DNA of 64,000 nucleotides from [Erwinia] mediterraneensis (GCF_900604315.1 NZ_LR026978.1:124001-188000); one strand, 5' to 3'. Positions 30,682-42,343 are shown, counted from the first letter of the stretch. The notes: generated from the sequence alone by a model not told the origin. Translations and numbers: made by a program.

Positions 30682-32259
30682 ATGCCACTGTCCAGGACGC
30701 TGATGCGTCATGCAACTTATCCGCGCCGTATCGCCCGGCACAGTGCGATTGCGGGCATTGCGTTCTTTGTGTTGTTTTTGACGACAGGCTTGCTTGTTAC
30801 CTGGCAAAAGCGCGTGCAGCAGCACGAGCAGCTGGTTAACTACAGTCAGCATGATCTTCAGCAGGTACTGGATACGCTGGTTAATACCCTTAATCCGCTG
30901 GTGCAATATACCCAGTTTGCCTGTAACAGCGTCGCGCAGGAACTCACCACGCGCGTCGCCTTTGCCGAAAACATTCGCACGCTGCTGCTGGTACGTAACC
31001 GCAACGCCTACTGCTCTTCGGTGACCGGCCCGCTGATGCTGCCGATCAATGCCCTCTCTTCAGCGCTGAATCTTGACAGCGACCGCGATTTTCAACTGCT
31101 TGAGGGGACGCCGCTGCAACCGCATAAGGCGGCCCTTGGGATGTGGCTGAAAACCGCCGGAAAAGCGCAAACCGGCTTGCTGGCAACCATGAGCCTGACG
31201 CTGACGCCCTATCAGCTGCTGGCCTCTTATCACCCGGAAATCACCGGTATGGCCATTGTGGTACAGGATTATGCGCTGGTCAGCGGACAATCCACTATCG
31301 TGCCGGTCAGCGCGCTGCCCGCTGACGCATTAATGCGCAGTGCCGTGCCCGGTTATCCGATCCAGTTTGTGCTCTTTGGCAGCACGCTCACCGCGCACGA
31401 TTACTATCTGATTATCCTGAGCGGTATTCTGTTAGCGCTGCTGGTCAGCGTGGCCTGCTGGCTGGTGCTGATGCAGCATCCGCGACCAGGCCGGGAAATT
31501 ATGCGCGGTATCAGACGCGGCGAGTTTCATGTGGAGTATCAGCCGCTGATCGCTACCCTGAACGGACAGCCCTACGGCCTGGAGGCGCTGATGCGCTGGA
31601 ACCATCCCACCAAAGGGGCGATACCGCCTGACGCTTTTATCAGCTATGCTGAAGCGCAAAATCTGATTATTCCTCTGACGCGTCACCTGTTTCAGCTGGT
31701 CGCGCGCGATGCCCATCAGTTGTGTCAGTATGTACCGCAGGGGACACGTATCGGGCTGAATTTGTCCTCCCTGCACCTCGCGTCGGATGCCTTTCGCGGC
31801 GACGTCAGGCAGTGGCTTGACGCCATGCCGGACGGTCATTTCAGCTACATTTTTGAAATTACCGAAAGCACCATGGTGCGGGAAAAAAATGCCGGTGAGA
31901 TTTTTACCTGGCTGCATAGCAATGAGATTAAAATCGCCATTGATGATTTTGGCACCGGGCACAGTGCCCTGATCTATCTGGAAAAATACCCCTTTGACTA
32001 TCTGAAAATCGATCGCGGTTTTGTCCAGAGCATCGGGACGGAAACGGTCACCTCGCCGGTACTGGATGCAGTGCTGAGCCTGGCGAAAAAGCTGAATCTG
32101 AAAACAGTGGCCGAAGGTGTCGAAACCCGCGAACAGGCTAACTGGCTGGTTAACCGCGGCGTGACGCATCTGCAGGGCTACCTTTATAGCCGTCCGCTGA
32201 AGCTGGAAAAGCTGCTCGACTATTATCGCCAGCAGACCCTCGCCTTATCACAGGCGTAG
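30682..32259 (+). CDS. pdeN: CSS-motif / EAL-domain c-di-GMP phosphodiesterase
   Basis: The product of about 525 residues equals E. coli Rtn/PdeN (518). An N-terminal membrane segment is followed by a periplasmic CSS domain (its YCSSVTGP region holds the redox cysteine-serine-serine motif), a second membrane segment near residue 260, and a cytoplasmic EAL domain. The EAL signature is GLEALMRW and the metal motif IAIDDFGTGHS; both are intact, so it should hydrolyse c-di-GMP to pGpG. The start at 30682 is chosen because AAGGGG lies ten bases upstream; in-frame ATGs at 30637 or 30673 cannot be ruled out. Confidence 0.9.
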   Translation: MPLSRTLMRHATYPRRIARHSAIAGIAFFVLFLTTGLLVTWQKRVQQHEQLVNYSQHDLQQVLDTLVNTLNPLVQYTQFACNSVAQELTTRVAFAENIRTLLLVRNRNAYCSSVTGPLMLPINALSSALNLDSDRDFQLLEGTPLQPHKAALGMWLKTAGKAQTGLLATMSLTLTPYQLLASYHPEITGMAIVVQDYALVSGQSTIVPVSALPADALMRSAVPGYPIQFVLFGSTLTAHDYYLIILSGILLALLVSVACWLVLMQHPRPGREIMRGIRRGEFHVEYQPLIATLNGQPYGLEALMRWNHPTKGAIPPDAFISYAEAQNLIIPLTRHLFQLVARDAHQLCQYVPQGTRIGLNLSSLHLASDAFRGDVRQWLDAMPDGHFSYIFEITESTMVREKNAGEIFTWLHSNEIKIAIDDFGTGHSALIYLEKYPFDYLKIDRGFVQSIGTETVTSPVLDAVLSLAKKLNLKTVAEGVETREQANWLVNRGVTHLQGYLYSRPLKLEKLLDYYRQQTLALSQA

Positions 32260-32307
32260 CGCTGGCGGTTCAGCAGCGATGTTAATGATCAGGAGAGTGC
32301 CGCGCTT

Positions 32308-34116
32308 ATGCTGCTTCGCATCGTGACCGTTTTACTGCTCTGGGGGGGACTGGCGTCACTGTCAGCGGCAAACATCCACCAGAGCAATAGCTTTTCCCGT
32401 CTGGGCGCGCCCAGGTACGCGCCGGACTTTACCCACTATGATTACGCCAACCCCGCCGCGCCTAAGGGGGGGAAAATGACGCTGGCGGTGATCGGCACCT
32501 ATGATAATTTCAATCGCTTCGCCTCGCGCGGTAATCCCGGCGCCGGCACCGATGCGCTTTACGACAGCCTGTTTACCACCTCTGACGACGAACCGGCCAG
32601 CTATTATCCGCTGATTGCCGTCTCGGCGCGTTATCCCGACGATTTCAGCTGGATGGAGGTTACCCTTAACCCTCTGGCACGCTTTCACGACGGTACACCG
32701 ATTGTCGCCCCGGATGTTGCCTTCACCTTTAAAAAATTTATGACCGAAGGGGTGCCGCAGTTCCGCATTACCTTTAAAGGCGTGACGGTCAGTGCGCTGA
32801 ATAGCCGGACGGTGCGTATCACCATGCCGAAAGCCGATAAAGATCTGCTTCTTAACCTGCTGACGCTGCCGGTACTGCCTGAGAAATTCTGGCGGGACAA
32901 GCCGTTTAACGAGCCGCTGGGTTATCCGCCGCTGGCAAGCGGCCCGATGCGTATTAGCGCCTGGAAACCCGGTCAGTTTATTCAGTACAGTCGGGTCACC
33001 GATTACTGGGCAGCTGACCTGCCGGTCAATCGCGGCCGTTTCAATGTGGATACTCTGCGCTACGACTACTATCTTGATGATAATGTCGCTTTTGAGGCTT
33101 TTAAGGCTGGAGCTTTCGATCTGCGCGAAGAGTCTTCCGCCAAAAAATGGGCTACCCAATATCGTGGCCGTCACTTTGATGAGGGCAATATTGTCAAAGC
33201 GGTCACCGACAACAGCGCCGCGACCGATACGCGCTGGCTCGCCTTTAACAATGAAAAAGCGCTGTTTGCTGACCGCCGCGTGCGCGAAGCCCTGACGCTG
33301 GCCTTCGACTTTGAGTGGATGAACAAAACGCTGTTCTATGGGGCCTGGAAACGTACCCGCAGTTATTTTCAGAACACCGAATATGCCGCGCAGGGCGTGC
33401 CGGATGATGACGAGCTGAAGCTGCTGACGCCGTTTCGCACGCAGCTGCCAGCGGAGCTGTTTCACCAGGTCTGGGCCCCGCCCCGCTCTGACGGCAGCGG
33501 TTACGAGCGCGACAAACTGCTGCAGGCGCTGCAGTTACTTAAGGAGGCGGGCTGGACGCTGAAAAATCGCCAGCTGGTCAACAGCCGGACCGGCCAGCCT
33601 TTCCGCTTTGAACTGCTGCTGCGCGGCGGCACCAGCAACGAGTGGGCGTTGCCCTTCCAGCATAACCTTGCACGCCTCGGCATCACCATGACGCTGCGTC
33701 AGGTGGATAACTCACAGTATCTGCGCCGTCTGCGCGAAGGGGATTACGATATGATCCCGTCAAACTATTACGCCATGCCCTGGCCCTCCTCCTCATTGCA
33801 GTACCTCTGGCAATCTGATTTTATTAACTCCACCTGGAATACCGCGCGGGTAAAAGATCCCATTGTGGACCATTTCGTAAAACAGATTGTGGCGCACCAG
33901 GGCGATCAGCAGGCGCTGCTGCCGCTGGGTCGCGCGCTGGATCGGATACTGCTGTGGAATCACTACATGCTGCCGCTCTGGTATAACGCCGAAGAGCGAC
34001 TGGCGTACTGGAACAAGTTTTCCCGCCCGGCCATCAAGCCGGCTTACAGTACCGGGCTGGATAACTGGTGGTACGATGCCAATAAAGCCGCGCAGCTGCC
34101 GGCTCAGCGACGTTAA
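32308..34116 (+). CDS. yejA: Peptide ABC transporter periplasmic binding protein YejA
   Basis: The 602-residue precursor has an N-terminal signal peptide (about residues 1-21, ending SLSAA) and an SBP family 5 fold with the typical YPLIAVSARYPDDFSWMEVTL-type start region. It is the substrate receptor of the YejABEF importer, which in enterobacteria takes up peptides including microcin C and defensin-like peptides. It begins 48 bases after pdeN and leads the yejABEF operon. Confidence 0.94.
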   Translation: MLLRIVTVLLLWGGLASLSAANIHQSNSFSRLGAPRYAPDFTHYDYANPAAPKGGKMTLAVIGTYDNFNRFASRGNPGAGTDALYDSLFTTSDDEPASYYPLIAVSARYPDDFSWMEVTLNPLARFHDGTPIVAPDVAFTFKKFMTEGVPQFRITFKGVTVSALNSRTVRITMPKADKDLLLNLLTLPVLPEKFWRDKPFNEPLGYPPLASGPMRISAWKPGQFIQYSRVTDYWAADLPVNRGRFNVDTLRYDYYLDDNVAFEAFKAGAFDLREESSAKKWATQYRGRHFDEGNIVKAVTDNSAATDTRWLAFNNEKALFADRRVREALTLAFDFEWMNKTLFYGAWKRTRSYFQNTEYAAQGVPDDDELKLLTPFRTQLPAELFHQVWAPPRSDGSGYERDKLLQALQLLKEAGWTLKNRQLVNSRTGQPFRFELLLRGGTSNEWALPFQHNLARLGITMTLRQVDNSQYLRRLREGDYDMIPSNYYAMPWPSSSLQYLWQSDFINSTWNTARVKDPIVDHFVKQIVAHQGDQQALLPLGRALDRILLWNHYMLPLWYNAEERLAYWNKFSRPAIKPAYSTGLDNWWYDANKAAQLPAQRR

Positions 34117-34125
34117 GGAGAGCAG

Positions 34126-35214
34126 GTGGTCACCTATTTTTTGCGCAGACTCTTACTGGTGATCCCGACGCTCTGGGCGATCATTACCCTCAATTTCTTT
34201 ATTGTGCAGATTGCGCCCGGCGGCCCGGTGGATCAGGCGCTGGCCAATATTCAGTTTGGTCAGACCAGTGTCATCCCCGGCGGCAGCGATAACGCGCCGG
34301 GCCGCGCCAGTCTGAACGGCGGCAACCCCGGCGACAGTCAGTATCGCGGCGCGCGCGGCCTCGATCCGGAAGTGATAAAAGAGATTACTCAGCGTTACGG
34401 CTTCGACAAGCCGCTGTGGCAGCGTTACGTAGAGATGTTGTGGAACTATGTCCGCTTCGATTTTGGCGACAGCCTGTTCCGCAGCGCCTCGGTGATTCAG
34501 CTTATCAAAGAGAGTCTGCCTGTTTCCATCAGTCTGGGCCTGTGGAGCACGCTGATTATCTATCTGGTCTCGATTCCGCTGGGCATCAAAAAAGCGGTAC
34601 GCAACGGCAGCGCGTTTGATGTCTGGAGCAGTACCTTTATTATTGTCGGCTATTCGGTGCCGGCATTTCTGTTCGGGATTATTCTGATTGTGCTGTTCGC
34701 GGGCGGCAGCTATCTCGACTGGTTTCCGCTGCGCGGACTGACCTCGCCGCAGTTTGACAGCCTGCCCTGGTACGGAAAAATCATCGATTACCTGTGGCAT
34801 ATTGCCCTGCCGGTGCTGGCAACGGTGATTGGCGGCTTTGCCACCCTCACCATGCTGACCAAAAACGCCTTTCTGGATGAGGTGCGTAAACAGTACGTGG
34901 TAACCGCACGCGCCAAAGGCCTGGATGAGCGGCGTATTCTGTATCATCACGTATTTCGCAACGCCATGCTGCTGGTGATTGCCGGGTTTCCCGCCACCTT
35001 TATCAGCATGTTTTTCACCAGCTCGGTGCTGATCGAGGTGATGTTCTCCCTGAACGGGCTCGGTTTGCTGGGCTATGACGCCACCATCCAGCGCGATTAT
35101 CCGGTGATGTTCGGCACGCTCTATATCTTTACCCTGACAGGCCTGCTGATGAATATCCTGAGCGATCTCACCTACACGCTGGTCGATCCCCGTATCGATT
35201 TTGAGGGCCGCTGA
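34126..35214 (+). CDS. yejB: Peptide ABC transporter permease YejB
   Basis: The 362-residue protein is a DppB/OppB-type permease with about six membrane segments and the EAA loop ([20 protein letters not shown]). The start codon is GTG at 34126, with AAGGAG eight bases upstream; the following [17 protein letters not shown] matches the family N-terminus, so no ATG start is needed. It begins 9 bases after yejA, and its TGA overlaps the ATG of yejE by one base. Confidence 0.94.
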   Translation: MVTYFLRRLLLVIPTLWAIITLNFFIVQIAPGGPVDQALANIQFGQTSVIPGGSDNAPGRASLNGGNPGDSQYRGARGLDPEVIKEITQRYGFDKPLWQRYVEMLWNYVRFDFGDSLFRSASVIQLIKESLPVSISLGLWSTLIIYLVSIPLGIKKAVRNGSAFDVWSSTFIIVGYSVPAFLFGIILIVLFAGGSYLDWFPLRGLTSPQFDSLPWYGKIIDYLWHIALPVLATVIGGFATLTMLTKNAFLDEVRKQYVVTARAKGLDERRILYHHVFRNAMLLVIAGFPATFISMFFTSSVLIEVMFSLNGLGLLGYDATIQRDYPVMFGTLYIFTLTGLLMNILSDLTYTLVDPRIDFEGR

Positions 35215-36236
35215 TGCGCTTGTCTCCCGTTAACCAGGCTCGCTGGCAGCGTTTTCGCCGTAACCGGCGTGGCTACTGGTCTCTCTGGCTTTTTCTCATT
35301 CTGTTTCTGCTTTCGCTGGGCGCCGAGTTGCTGGCGAATGATAAGCCGCTGCTGGTGCATTATCAGCAGCGCTGGTACTTCCCGCTGGTTATCGACTATA
35401 GCGAAAGCGATTATGGCGGCCCGCTGGCGACCGCTGCGGATTATCAGGATCCCTGGTTAAAGCAGCGCATCGCGCAACAGGGCTGGGCGCTCTGGGCTCC
35501 GATCCGCTTCAGCGGCAACAGCATCAACTTTGCCAGCGAGGTGCCTTTCCCTTCCCCGCCGTCACGGCAAAACTGGCTGGGTACCGACGCTAACGGCGGC
35601 GACGTGCTGGCGCGGCTGCTCTACGGCACGCGCATTTCACTGCTGTTTGGCCTGCTGCTAACGCTCTTTTCCAGCGTGGCAGGTATTGTGGTGGGCGGCG
35701 TGCAGGGCTACTTCGGCGGCAAGATCGATCTGATTGGTCAGCGGATAATTGAAGTCTGGTCCGGTATGCCGTCGCTGTTCCTGCTTATTTTGCTCTCCAG
35801 CGTGATCCAGCCAGGTTTCTGGTGGCTGCTGCTGGTCACGGTACTGTTTGGCTGGATGAGTCTGGTGAGCGTAGTGCGCGCCGAATTTCTGCGTACGCGT
35901 AACTTTGACTATATCCGGGCGGCGCAGGCGTTGGGGGTCAGCGACGCGCGCATTATGTTACGTCATATGCTGCCCAATGCCATGGTGGCGACCCTCACCT
36001 TTCTACCCTTTATCCTCTGCGGCTCGATAACTACCCTTACCTCGCTCGATTTTCTTGGCTTTGGTTTACCGGTGGGGTCGCCATCGCTGGGCGAATTGCT
36101 GCTGCAGGGCAAAAATAATTTGCAGGCGCCCTGGCTGGGCCTCTCGGGCTTTTTTGCCCTGGCGATCCTGCTGTCACTACTGATTTTTATTGGCGAAGCG
36201 GTGCGCGACGCCTTTGATCCCGCGAAAGGAGGCTGA
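35214..36236 (+). CDS. yejE: Peptide ABC transporter permease YejE
   Basis: The 340-residue second permease of the YejABEF importer is of the DppC/OppC type. A long periplasmic loop follows the first membrane segment (LFLILFLLSLGAELLA), as in E. coli YejE (341). The EAA motif is AQALGVSDARIMLRHMLPNA. The start overlaps the yejB stop (TGATG), and the stop is directly followed by the yejF ATG, so the three genes are translationally coupled. Confidence 0.94.
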   Translation: MRLSPVNQARWQRFRRNRRGYWSLWLFLILFLLSLGAELLANDKPLLVHYQQRWYFPLVIDYSESDYGGPLATAADYQDPWLKQRIAQQGWALWAPIRFSGNSINFASEVPFPSPPSRQNWLGTDANGGDVLARLLYGTRISLLFGLLLTLFSSVAGIVVGGVQGYFGGKIDLIGQRIIEVWSGMPSLFLLILLSSVIQPGFWWLLLVTVLFGWMSLVSVVRAEFLRTRNFDYIRAAQALGVSDARIMLRHMLPNAMVATLTFLPFILCGSITTLTSLDFLGFGLPVGSPSLGELLLQGKNNLQAPWLGLSGFFALAILLSLLIFIGEAVRDAFDPAKGG

Positions 36237-37829
36237 ATGTCGTCGCCGCTGCTTGCCATTAATCATCTGGCTGTCGCCTTTGGTCAGGGCGTACAACAGC
36301 GCCGCGTGGTAGAGGATATTTCTCTGCATATCGAGGCGGGCGAAACCCTGGCGCTGGTCGGCGAATCGGGATCGGGCAAAAGCGTGACCGCACTTTCGGT
36401 GATGCGTTTATTGCCTTCGCCGCCAGTGGCCTATCCGCATGGTGAAATTCTGTTTAACGGGCAGGATCTGTTGCAGGCCAGCGAACGTACGCTGCGCGGC
36501 ATACGCGGCAACCAGATGGCGATGATTTTTCAGGAGCCGATGGTCTCGCTCAATCCGCTGCATACTGTAGAAAAACAGCTGTACGAAGTGCTGTCGTTAC
36601 ATCGCGGGATGCGGCGGGAAGCGGCCCGCGCTGAAATGCTCAGCTGTCTCGATCGCGTGGGTATTCGCCAGCCGCAAGCGCGTCTGAACGACTTTCCCCA
36701 TCAGCTTTCCGGCGGCGAGCGACAGCGCGTGATGATCGCCATGGCGCTGCTGACACAGCCACAACTGCTGATCGCCGATGAGCCGACCACGGCGCTCGAC
36801 GTCACGGTACAGGCGCAGATCCTGGCGCTGCTGCGCGAACTGCAGCGCGAAATGAACATGGCTATGCTGTTTATTACCCACAACCTGAATATTGTGCGCC
36901 AGCTGGCCGATACGGTGACGGTGATGCGTCAGGGCGCCGCGGTGGAACAGAGTCGCAGCCAGACGTTGTTCAGCCAGCCACAGCATCCCTATACGCGCGA
37001 GCTGTTACAGGCGGAACCGGAGGGAATCCCCGAACCGGTAGATCCGCGCATGCCTGCGCTGTTGCAGGTTAAAGATCTCTCCGTCGCTTTCCCCATCCGC
37101 CGCGGGTTGCTGAAACGTACGGTAGCGGAACATCATGCGTTGCGCGGCCTGAGCTTTACGCTGCGTGCGGGCGAAAGTCTGGGGCTGGTCGGCGAATCGG
37201 GCTCAGGCAAAAGCACCACCGGCCTCGCCCTGCTGCGACTTATCGCCTCGCGGGGAGAGATCTGGTTCGACAACCAGCCCCTGCACCAGATGAACCGTCA
37301 GCAGATGCTGCCGCTGCGTCAGCGTATCCAGGTAGTGTTTCAGGATCCCAACTCATCGCTGAACCCGCGCATGACAGTGCAGCAGATTATCGCGGAAGGT
37401 CTGCAGGTGCACCGGCCAACATTAAGTGCGGCGCAGCTGGAAGCAAAAGTCGTGGCGGTGATGCAAGAGGTGGGGCTGGATGCGGCGAGCCGACAGCGCT
37501 ACCCGGCAGAATTTTCTGGCGGCCAGCGCCAGCGCATTGCCATTGCCCGCGCGCTGGTGCTGGAACCTGAGCTGATTATTCTGGATGAGCCGACTTCCTC
37601 GCTGGATCGCTCGGTCCAGAAGCAGATCCTGATGCTGTTGCGTCGTTTACAGCAGCAGCATCGTATCGCCTGGCTGTTTATCAGTCACGATTTGCAGGTA
37701 GTGCGTGCCCTGTGTCATCAGCTGGTAGTACTGCGTCAGGGCGAAGTGGTGGAACAGGGGCCGTGCGAAGCGCTGTTTGCCGCACCGGCACAGGAATATA
37801 CCCGTCAGTTGTTGTCGCTGGCGCGCTAA
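36237..37829 (+). CDS. yejF: Peptide ABC transporter ATP-binding protein YejF
   Basis: The 530-residue protein carries two complete nucleotide-binding domains in one chain. Domain 1 has Walker [11 protein letters not shown] and signature LSGGERQR with [11 protein letters not shown]; domain 2 has [19 protein letters not shown] and [11 protein letters not shown]. Both are intact, so it should work as a single-chain pseudo-dimer in place of the DppD/DppF pair. It ends 9 bases before the convergent yejG. Confidence 0.95.
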   Translation: MSSPLLAINHLAVAFGQGVQQRRVVEDISLHIEAGETLALVGESGSGKSVTALSVMRLLPSPPVAYPHGEILFNGQDLLQASERTLRGIRGNQMAMIFQEPMVSLNPLHTVEKQLYEVLSLHRGMRREAARAEMLSCLDRVGIRQPQARLNDFPHQLSGGERQRVMIAMALLTQPQLLIADEPTTALDVTVQAQILALLRELQREMNMAMLFITHNLNIVRQLADTVTVMRQGAAVEQSRSQTLFSQPQHPYTRELLQAEPEGIPEPVDPRMPALLQVKDLSVAFPIRRGLLKRTVAEHHALRGLSFTLRAGESLGLVGESGSGKSTTGLALLRLIASRGEIWFDNQPLHQMNRQQMLPLRQRIQVVFQDPNSSLNPRMTVQQIIAEGLQVHRPTLSAAQLEAKVVAVMQEVGLDAASRQRYPAEFSGGQRQRIAIARALVLEPELIILDEPTSSLDRSVQKQILMLLRRLQQQHRIAWLFISHDLQVVRALCHQLVVLRQGEVVEQGPCEALFAAPAQEYTRQLLSLAR

Positions 37830-37838
37830 GCTGCCATG

Positions 37839-38171
37839 TTACTGAGCAGCAAAGTTTTCCGCGATGGCGACGCCGCGATTTTTCAGGCAGCAGCTGGTGG
37901 CGCTCTCGTCGCTGAGTGGCACAAACAGACAGGGCTCTCCTTCACACTCGGCGATTTTGCACTCTACCTGAATTTCCGCCAGCGTCTCCTGCAGCTGGCG
38001 CAGAATCTCCCATGCCGGATGACCGTGATGACTTAACAGACGCAGCGCAATCAAATCCTGTTCGTTAGCGATATCATTCGTTTTGTGCGCGACAATTACG
38101 CCCTGACGCTCTGCACACCAGCGATAACGCTGCGGCAGCCGATGCACAACGGAAAATTGCGGCATATTCAA
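37839..38171 (-). CDS. yejG: YejG family protein
   Basis: The 110-residue protein is close in length to E. coli YejG (114) and matches it in sequence (MPQFSVVHRLPQRYRW near the start, ending ENFAAQ). It is a small soluble protein of unknown role, proposed to affect aminoglycoside sensitivity in some studies. It contains six cysteines, more than usual for a cytosolic protein of this size. It is convergent with yejF, and the following 299 bases towards bcr hold no gene. Confidence 0.88.
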   Translation of the reverse strand: MNMPQFSVVHRLPQRYRWCAERQGVIVAHKTNDIANEQDLIALRLLSHHGHPAWEILRQLQETLAEIQVECKIAECEGEPCLFVPLSDESATSCCLKNRGVAIAENFAAQ

Positions 38172-38315
38172 CTCAAGCCCCCAGAGATGATAATTTCATT
38201 CACGATGCATGGCATCTGTGCAGCGTATCCCTGGTCGAAGTAAAAATCAGGGACGTCAAGACTTGTCTTCTCGTTCTGCCCTGCCACGCCACGCGAATAT
38301 TATTATTTGCGAGCA

Positions 38316-38331
38316 AGCTCGCATTTCAGGC
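38316..38331. repeat. Small palindrome in the yejG-bcr gap
   Basis: TGCGAGC-AA-GCTCGCA is a perfect 7-bp inverted repeat with a two-base centre. The surrounding 38172-38470 gap between the yejG start and the bcr stop has no other feature I can support. Confidence 0.3.
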
Positions 38332-38440
38332 TATATGTATCGCGTTCACGCTCAGTTAACAATCATTTTAGACCCTGATTGATTACTTTTTTATAATTTA
38401 ATTTTTACATGCCAGAAACATTATTGTCGGATGAGGAGAG

Positions 38441-38471
38441 ACCCGGGGCGAAGCGGCGTTCGCCCCCGGTT
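38441..38471 (-). terminator. Hairpin at the bcr 3' end
   Basis: CCGGGGGCGAA and TTCGCCCCGG, read on the minus strand, form a GC-rich stem with one bulge next to the bcr stop codon. There is no T tract, so it is a Rho-independent terminator only at low confidence. Confidence 0.35.
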
Positions 38472-39667
38472 CAGGCGGCTTTTTTTCGTGGACGCGAGGC
38501 GTAGTAAAAAAACAACACGGAGAGCGAGGCGCAAAGCGCAATGGTCCCGACCATCGGCCAGGCGCTGCTAAAGGTGATCAGCGACAGCAGCGCGCCCACC
38601 AGCGCGCCCATGCCAAAACGCAGCGTGCCTGCCAGTGAGGACGCCGTACCCGCCATATGCGGAAACTCATCCAGAATCACCGCCATGGCGTTCGACGACA
38701 CCATGGATACGCAGCCAATAAACATCGCCACGCCGAATACCAGCGGCATAAAGCCGAGGTTCAGGGCGCTGACCACCAGCAGCCACAGGCCGGTACAGAA
38801 CTGTATCACCAGCCCACAGCGGAACATCGCCAGCGGGCCAAAGCGTCGTACCGAGCGGCTGTTGATCAGAGTCATCACAAACAGAAACACGATGTTCAGG
38901 GCAAAGTAGTAGCCGAAATGCTGTGGCGAAATGTGGTTGAGCTCGATATAGACAAAGGGCCCCACATTGAGAAAGGTAAACAGACCGGCAAAGGAAAAAC
39001 CACTCGCCAGCATATAGCTGAAGACGCGGCGGTGGCGAAACAGCGTAACAAAATTACCGAGCATGGTCCGCAGGCGGAAAGGCTGGCGCTTTTCCACCGG
39101 CAGCGTTTCGCGAATTTGGGTCACCACCAGCACGGTAGTCACCACCGCCGCCAGCGAGAGCGCCCAGAAGATGGCGTGCCAGTTCCACAGCAGCAACAGC
39201 CAGCCGCCCAGAATCGGTGCCAGTAGCGGCGCAATAGTGGTGATCAGCATGACAAAGGACATCATGCGCGAAAACTCCTCCTTCGAGTAGCTGTCGCGCA
39301 TCAGGGCGTTAATCACCACGCTGGCGGCAGCGGCAGAGAGGCCATGCAGGAAGCGCATGAAAATCAGCTGATCGATGGTTTGCGCCAGGGCGCAGGCTGC
39401 TGCCGCCAGGGCAAAAATCAGCGTACCAAACAGGATCACGGGTTTACGCCCGTAACTGTCCGCCAGCGGGCCATACACCAGCTGCCCGATAGCAAAGCCG
39501 AAGATATAGAGGTTGAGCGTCATCTGCACGCTGCCTGCCGACACGGCAAATTCCCGCGCGATCTGCGGCAATGCCGGCAGATACATATCGATGGAGAGCG
39601 GCATTAACATGGCCAGCAACCCCAGTATCACTACCAGTCCTGTGGACGAGTTTTTTTCCTTGCGCAC
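38471..39667 (-). CDS. bcr: Multidrug efflux MFS transporter Bcr/CflA family
   Basis: The 398-residue protein has 12 predicted membrane segments (DHA1 family) and matches E. coli Bcr (396), with [25 protein letters not shown] as the conserved loop 2-3 region (motif A). Bcr exports bicyclomycin and, with weaker activity, tetracycline and dipeptides. It starts 20 bases after the rsuA stop in the same direction, as in E. coli. Confidence 0.93.
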   Translation of the reverse strand: MRKEKNSSTGLVVILGLLAMLMPLSIDMYLPALPQIAREFAVSAGSVQMTLNLYIFGFAIGQLVYGPLADSYGRKPVILFGTLIFALAAAACALAQTIDQLIFMRFLHGLSAAAASVVINALMRDSYSKEEFSRMMSFVMLITTIAPLLAPILGGWLLLLWNWHAIFWALSLAAVVTTVLVVTQIRETLPVEKRQPFRLRTMLGNFVTLFRHRRVFSYMLASGFSFAGLFTFLNVGPFVYIELNHISPQHFGYYFALNIVFLFVMTLINSRSVRRFGPLAMFRCGLVIQFCTGLWLLVVSALNLGFMPLVFGVAMFIGCVSMVSSNAMAVILDEFPHMAGTASSLAGTLRFGMGALVGALLSLITFSSAWPMVGTIALCASLSVLFFYYASRPRKKAA

Positions 39668-39687
39668 TACACTGCTCCTGCTGTTTA

Positions 39688-40410
39688 TTATTTCTGTTGT
39701 TTTAACTCATCGGGCAAGCCAATACTGGCAATCTCTTCAGGGGTTAACGGGCGATATTCGCCAGGTTCCAGATTTTCATCAAGGACGATGTCGCCAATGC
39801 GCTCACGGTGCAGCGCAACAACATGATTGCCCACCGCAGCAAACATCCGCTTCACCTGGTGATAGCGCCCTTCGCTCAGCGTCAGCAGGACTTCATGCGC
39901 GGTAATCACCTTCAGCTGTGCCGGTTTGGTCAGGTTTTTTTCGCCGTGCAGCTGGATGCCTGCGCTGAACTGCGCCGCCACATCATCGGCAATCGGCGAC
40001 TCCAGCGTGACGCGGTAAGTTTTATCACAATGGTGACGCGGCGAGGTAAGGCGGTGCGACCACTGGCCATCGTCAGTCAGCAGCACCAGCCCGGTGGTAT
40101 CAATATCGAGCCGCCCTGCAGCATGCAGCTTCCACGCCAGCGGCTCTTCGATAAAATAGAGAATGGTGGGATGATCGGGATCGTCCGTGGAGCAGACATA
40201 GCCCTGCGGCTTGTTCAGCATAAAATAGCGCGGACCCTGCTGTATTTGCAGCAGATTGCCTTCATATTCTACCTCATGCTCCGGCAAAACTTTAAATGCG
40301 CCATCACGCACCACTTCGCCATTTACCGTGACTTTTTTCGCCCGCAGTTCACGTGCGGCAATGGCACGGCTGATTTCCAGTTGCTGAGATAAGAATTTGT
40401 CGAGTCGCAT
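39688..40410 (-). CDS. rsuA: 16S rRNA pseudouridine(516) synthase
   Basis: The 240-residue protein (E. coli RsuA 231) has an N-terminal S4 RNA-binding domain (residues 1-60, [20 protein letters not shown]) and a RluB/RsuA catalytic domain with the active Asp in [14 protein letters not shown]. It makes pseudouridine at position 516 of 16S rRNA. A slightly longer C-terminus than E. coli (PDELKQQK) is the only difference I see. Confidence 0.95.
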   Translation of the reverse strand: MRLDKFLSQQLEISRAIAARELRAKKVTVNGEVVRDGAFKVLPEHEVEYEGNLLQIQQGPRYFMLNKPQGYVCSTDDPDHPTILYFIEEPLAWKLHAAGRLDIDTTGLVLLTDDGQWSHRLTSPRHHCDKTYRVTLESPIADDVAAQFSAGIQLHGEKNLTKPAQLKVITAHEVLLTLSEGRYHQVKRMFAAVGNHVVALHRERIGDIVLDENLEPGEYRPLTPEEIASIGLPDELKQQK

Positions 40411-40575
40411 TACGTTGCTTTGCCTGTTGCTTCGGAGGGAATCTGAAACGGTGTTTTTAACCGTTAAAAAGTTTCGCCAGTATAGCCTGGAGTCAGGCGC
40501 GCTAACAGTGCCGATCCTGCGGTCGCCTGGCTTTCATGGCATAATGGCGGCTGGTTTACAGAAAAGTGAAGTGCC

Positions 40576-42330
40576 ATGTCATTTACTCTGCGTCCTTATC
40601 AACAGGAAGCGGTGGACGCTACCATCGTCCATTTCCGCCGCCATGCGGAGCCTGCGGTTATCGTGTTGCCTACCGGTGCGGGCAAAAGTCTGGTGATCGC
40701 CGAACTGGCGCGGCTGGCGCGTGGCCGCGTACTGGTGCTGGCTCATGTCAAAGAGCTGGTCGAGCAGAACCATGCCAAATACCAGGCTTACGGGCTGGAA
40801 GCGGACATTTTTGCCGCCGGGCTGCAGCGCAAAGAGAGCCAGCGCAAAGTGGTATTTGGCAGCGTCCAGTCGGTGGCGCGCAATCTGACGCTGTTTGAAA
40901 GCGCCTTTTCGCTGGTGATCGTCGATGAATGTCACCGGATTGCCGACGATGCCGAAAGTCAGTATCAGCAGATTTTCACTCACCTGCGTCAGCACAATCC
41001 GCAACTGCGTCTGCTTGGCCTGACCGCCACCCCCTTTCGTCTGGGCAAAGGCTGGATCTACCATTTTCACTATCACGGTATGGTGCGCGGCGATGAGCAG
41101 GCGCTGTTTCGCGACTGCATCTATGAGCTGCCGCTGCGCTACATGATTAAACAGGGCTTTCTGGTGCCGCCCGAACGGCTTGATATGCCGGTGGTGCAGT
41201 ATGACTTCAGCCGCCTCACGGCGCAGGCTAACGGCTTGTTCAGCGAGGCGGATCTCAACCGGGAGCTGAAACAGCAGCAGCGCGTCACGCCACAGATTAT
41301 TCGCCAGATCGTGGAGTTCGCTGAAGATCGCCGCGGGGTAATGATTTTCGCTGCCACCGTCGAGCATGCGCGCGAGATCCTCTCGCTGCTGCCGCCGGAC
41401 AGCGCGCTGGTCTCCGCCGACACCGCAATGCGCGAGCGCGACGCTATTATCAGTGCCTTTAAGGCGCAGCAGCTGAAGTTTCTGGTGAACGTCGCGGTGC
41501 TGACCACCGGTTTTGATGCGCCGCATGTGGATCTGATCGCCATTTTGCGCCCCACGGAATCGGTCAGTCTCTACCAGCAGATTGTGGGACGAGGTCTGCG
41601 TCTGGCGCCGGGAAAAACCGATTGTCTGATTCTGGATTATGCCGGTAACCCGCACGACCTGTTTACTCCCGAAGTCGGCACGCCCAAAGGCGCCAGCGAT
41701 AATCAGCCGGTGCAGGTTTTTTGCCCCGCCTGCGGTTTTGCCAACACCTTCTGGGGCAAAGCGACCAGCGACGGCACGGTGATTGAACATTTTGGCCGGC
41801 GCTGTCAGGGCGTGCTGGAGAATGATGAGGGCGAGCGCTGGCAGTGCGATTATCGCTTCCGCTTCAAAAGCTGCCCCGACTGCGGCGCGGAAAATGATAT
41901 CGCCGCGCGGCGCTGCCATCAGTGCGATAAGGTGCTGGTGGACCCCGACGATATGCTGAAAGCGGCGCTGAAGCTGAAAGATGCGCTGGTGCTACGCTGC
42001 GGCGGGATGGCGCTTGCGCACGGCCAGGATGCGCAGGGGGAATGGCTGAAAGCGACCTATTTTGACGAGGAGGGCACCAGCGTCAGCGAACGTTTCCGCC
42101 TGCGCACGCCCGCGCAGCGCAAGGCGTTTGAACAGCTGTTTATGCGTCCGCACCAGCGCGCGCCCGGCGTCCCGCTCGGCTGGGAAACGGCCGCCGACGT
42201 GGTAGCGATGCAGCCGCTGCTACGCCATCCCGATTTTGTCGTGGCGCGCGCCAAAGGGCAGTTCTGGCAGGTGCGCGAAAAGCTGTTTGATTATCAGGGC
42301 CGCTTCCGCCGCGCCAACGAGCTGCGTTAA
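40576..42330 (+). CDS. radD: SF2 DEAD/DEAH-type DNA repair helicase RadD
   Basis: The 584-residue protein (E. coli YejH/RadD 586) has a UvrB/ResIII-type helicase core. Motif I is LPTGAGKS (about residues 33-40), motif II DECH, motif III GLTATPF, and motif [18 protein letters not shown]-terminal zinc region with CPACGF and [18 protein letters not shown] follows. It helps with double-strand break repair after radiation and acts near SSB and RecA in E. coli. It is divergent from rsuA. Confidence 0.95.
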   Translation: MSFTLRPYQQEAVDATIVHFRRHAEPAVIVLPTGAGKSLVIAELARLARGRVLVLAHVKELVEQNHAKYQAYGLEADIFAAGLQRKESQRKVVFGSVQSVARNLTLFESAFSLVIVDECHRIADDAESQYQQIFTHLRQHNPQLRLLGLTATPFRLGKGWIYHFHYHGMVRGDEQALFRDCIYELPLRYMIKQGFLVPPERLDMPVVQYDFSRLTAQANGLFSEADLNRELKQQQRVTPQIIRQIVEFAEDRRGVMIFAATVEHAREILSLLPPDSALVSADTAMRERDAIISAFKAQQLKFLVNVAVLTTGFDAPHVDLIAILRPTESVSLYQQIVGRGLRLAPGKTDCLILDYAGNPHDLFTPEVGTPKGASDNQPVQVFCPACGFANTFWGKATSDGTVIEHFGRRCQGVLENDEGERWQCDYRFRFKSCPDCGAENDIAARRCHQCDKVLVDPDDMLKAALKLKDALVLRCGGMALAHGQDAQGEWLKATYFDEEGTSVSERFRLRTPAQRKAFEQLFMRPHQRAPGVPLGWETAADVVAMQPLLRHPDFVVARAKGQFWQVREKLFDYQGRFRRANELR

Positions 42331-42343
42331 CTGATGGAATCAT

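Noticed and set aside
34126..35214. yejB as a broken gene because it lacks an ATG at its start
   Set aside because: The GTG has a well-placed AAGGAG and gives the conserved N-terminus.
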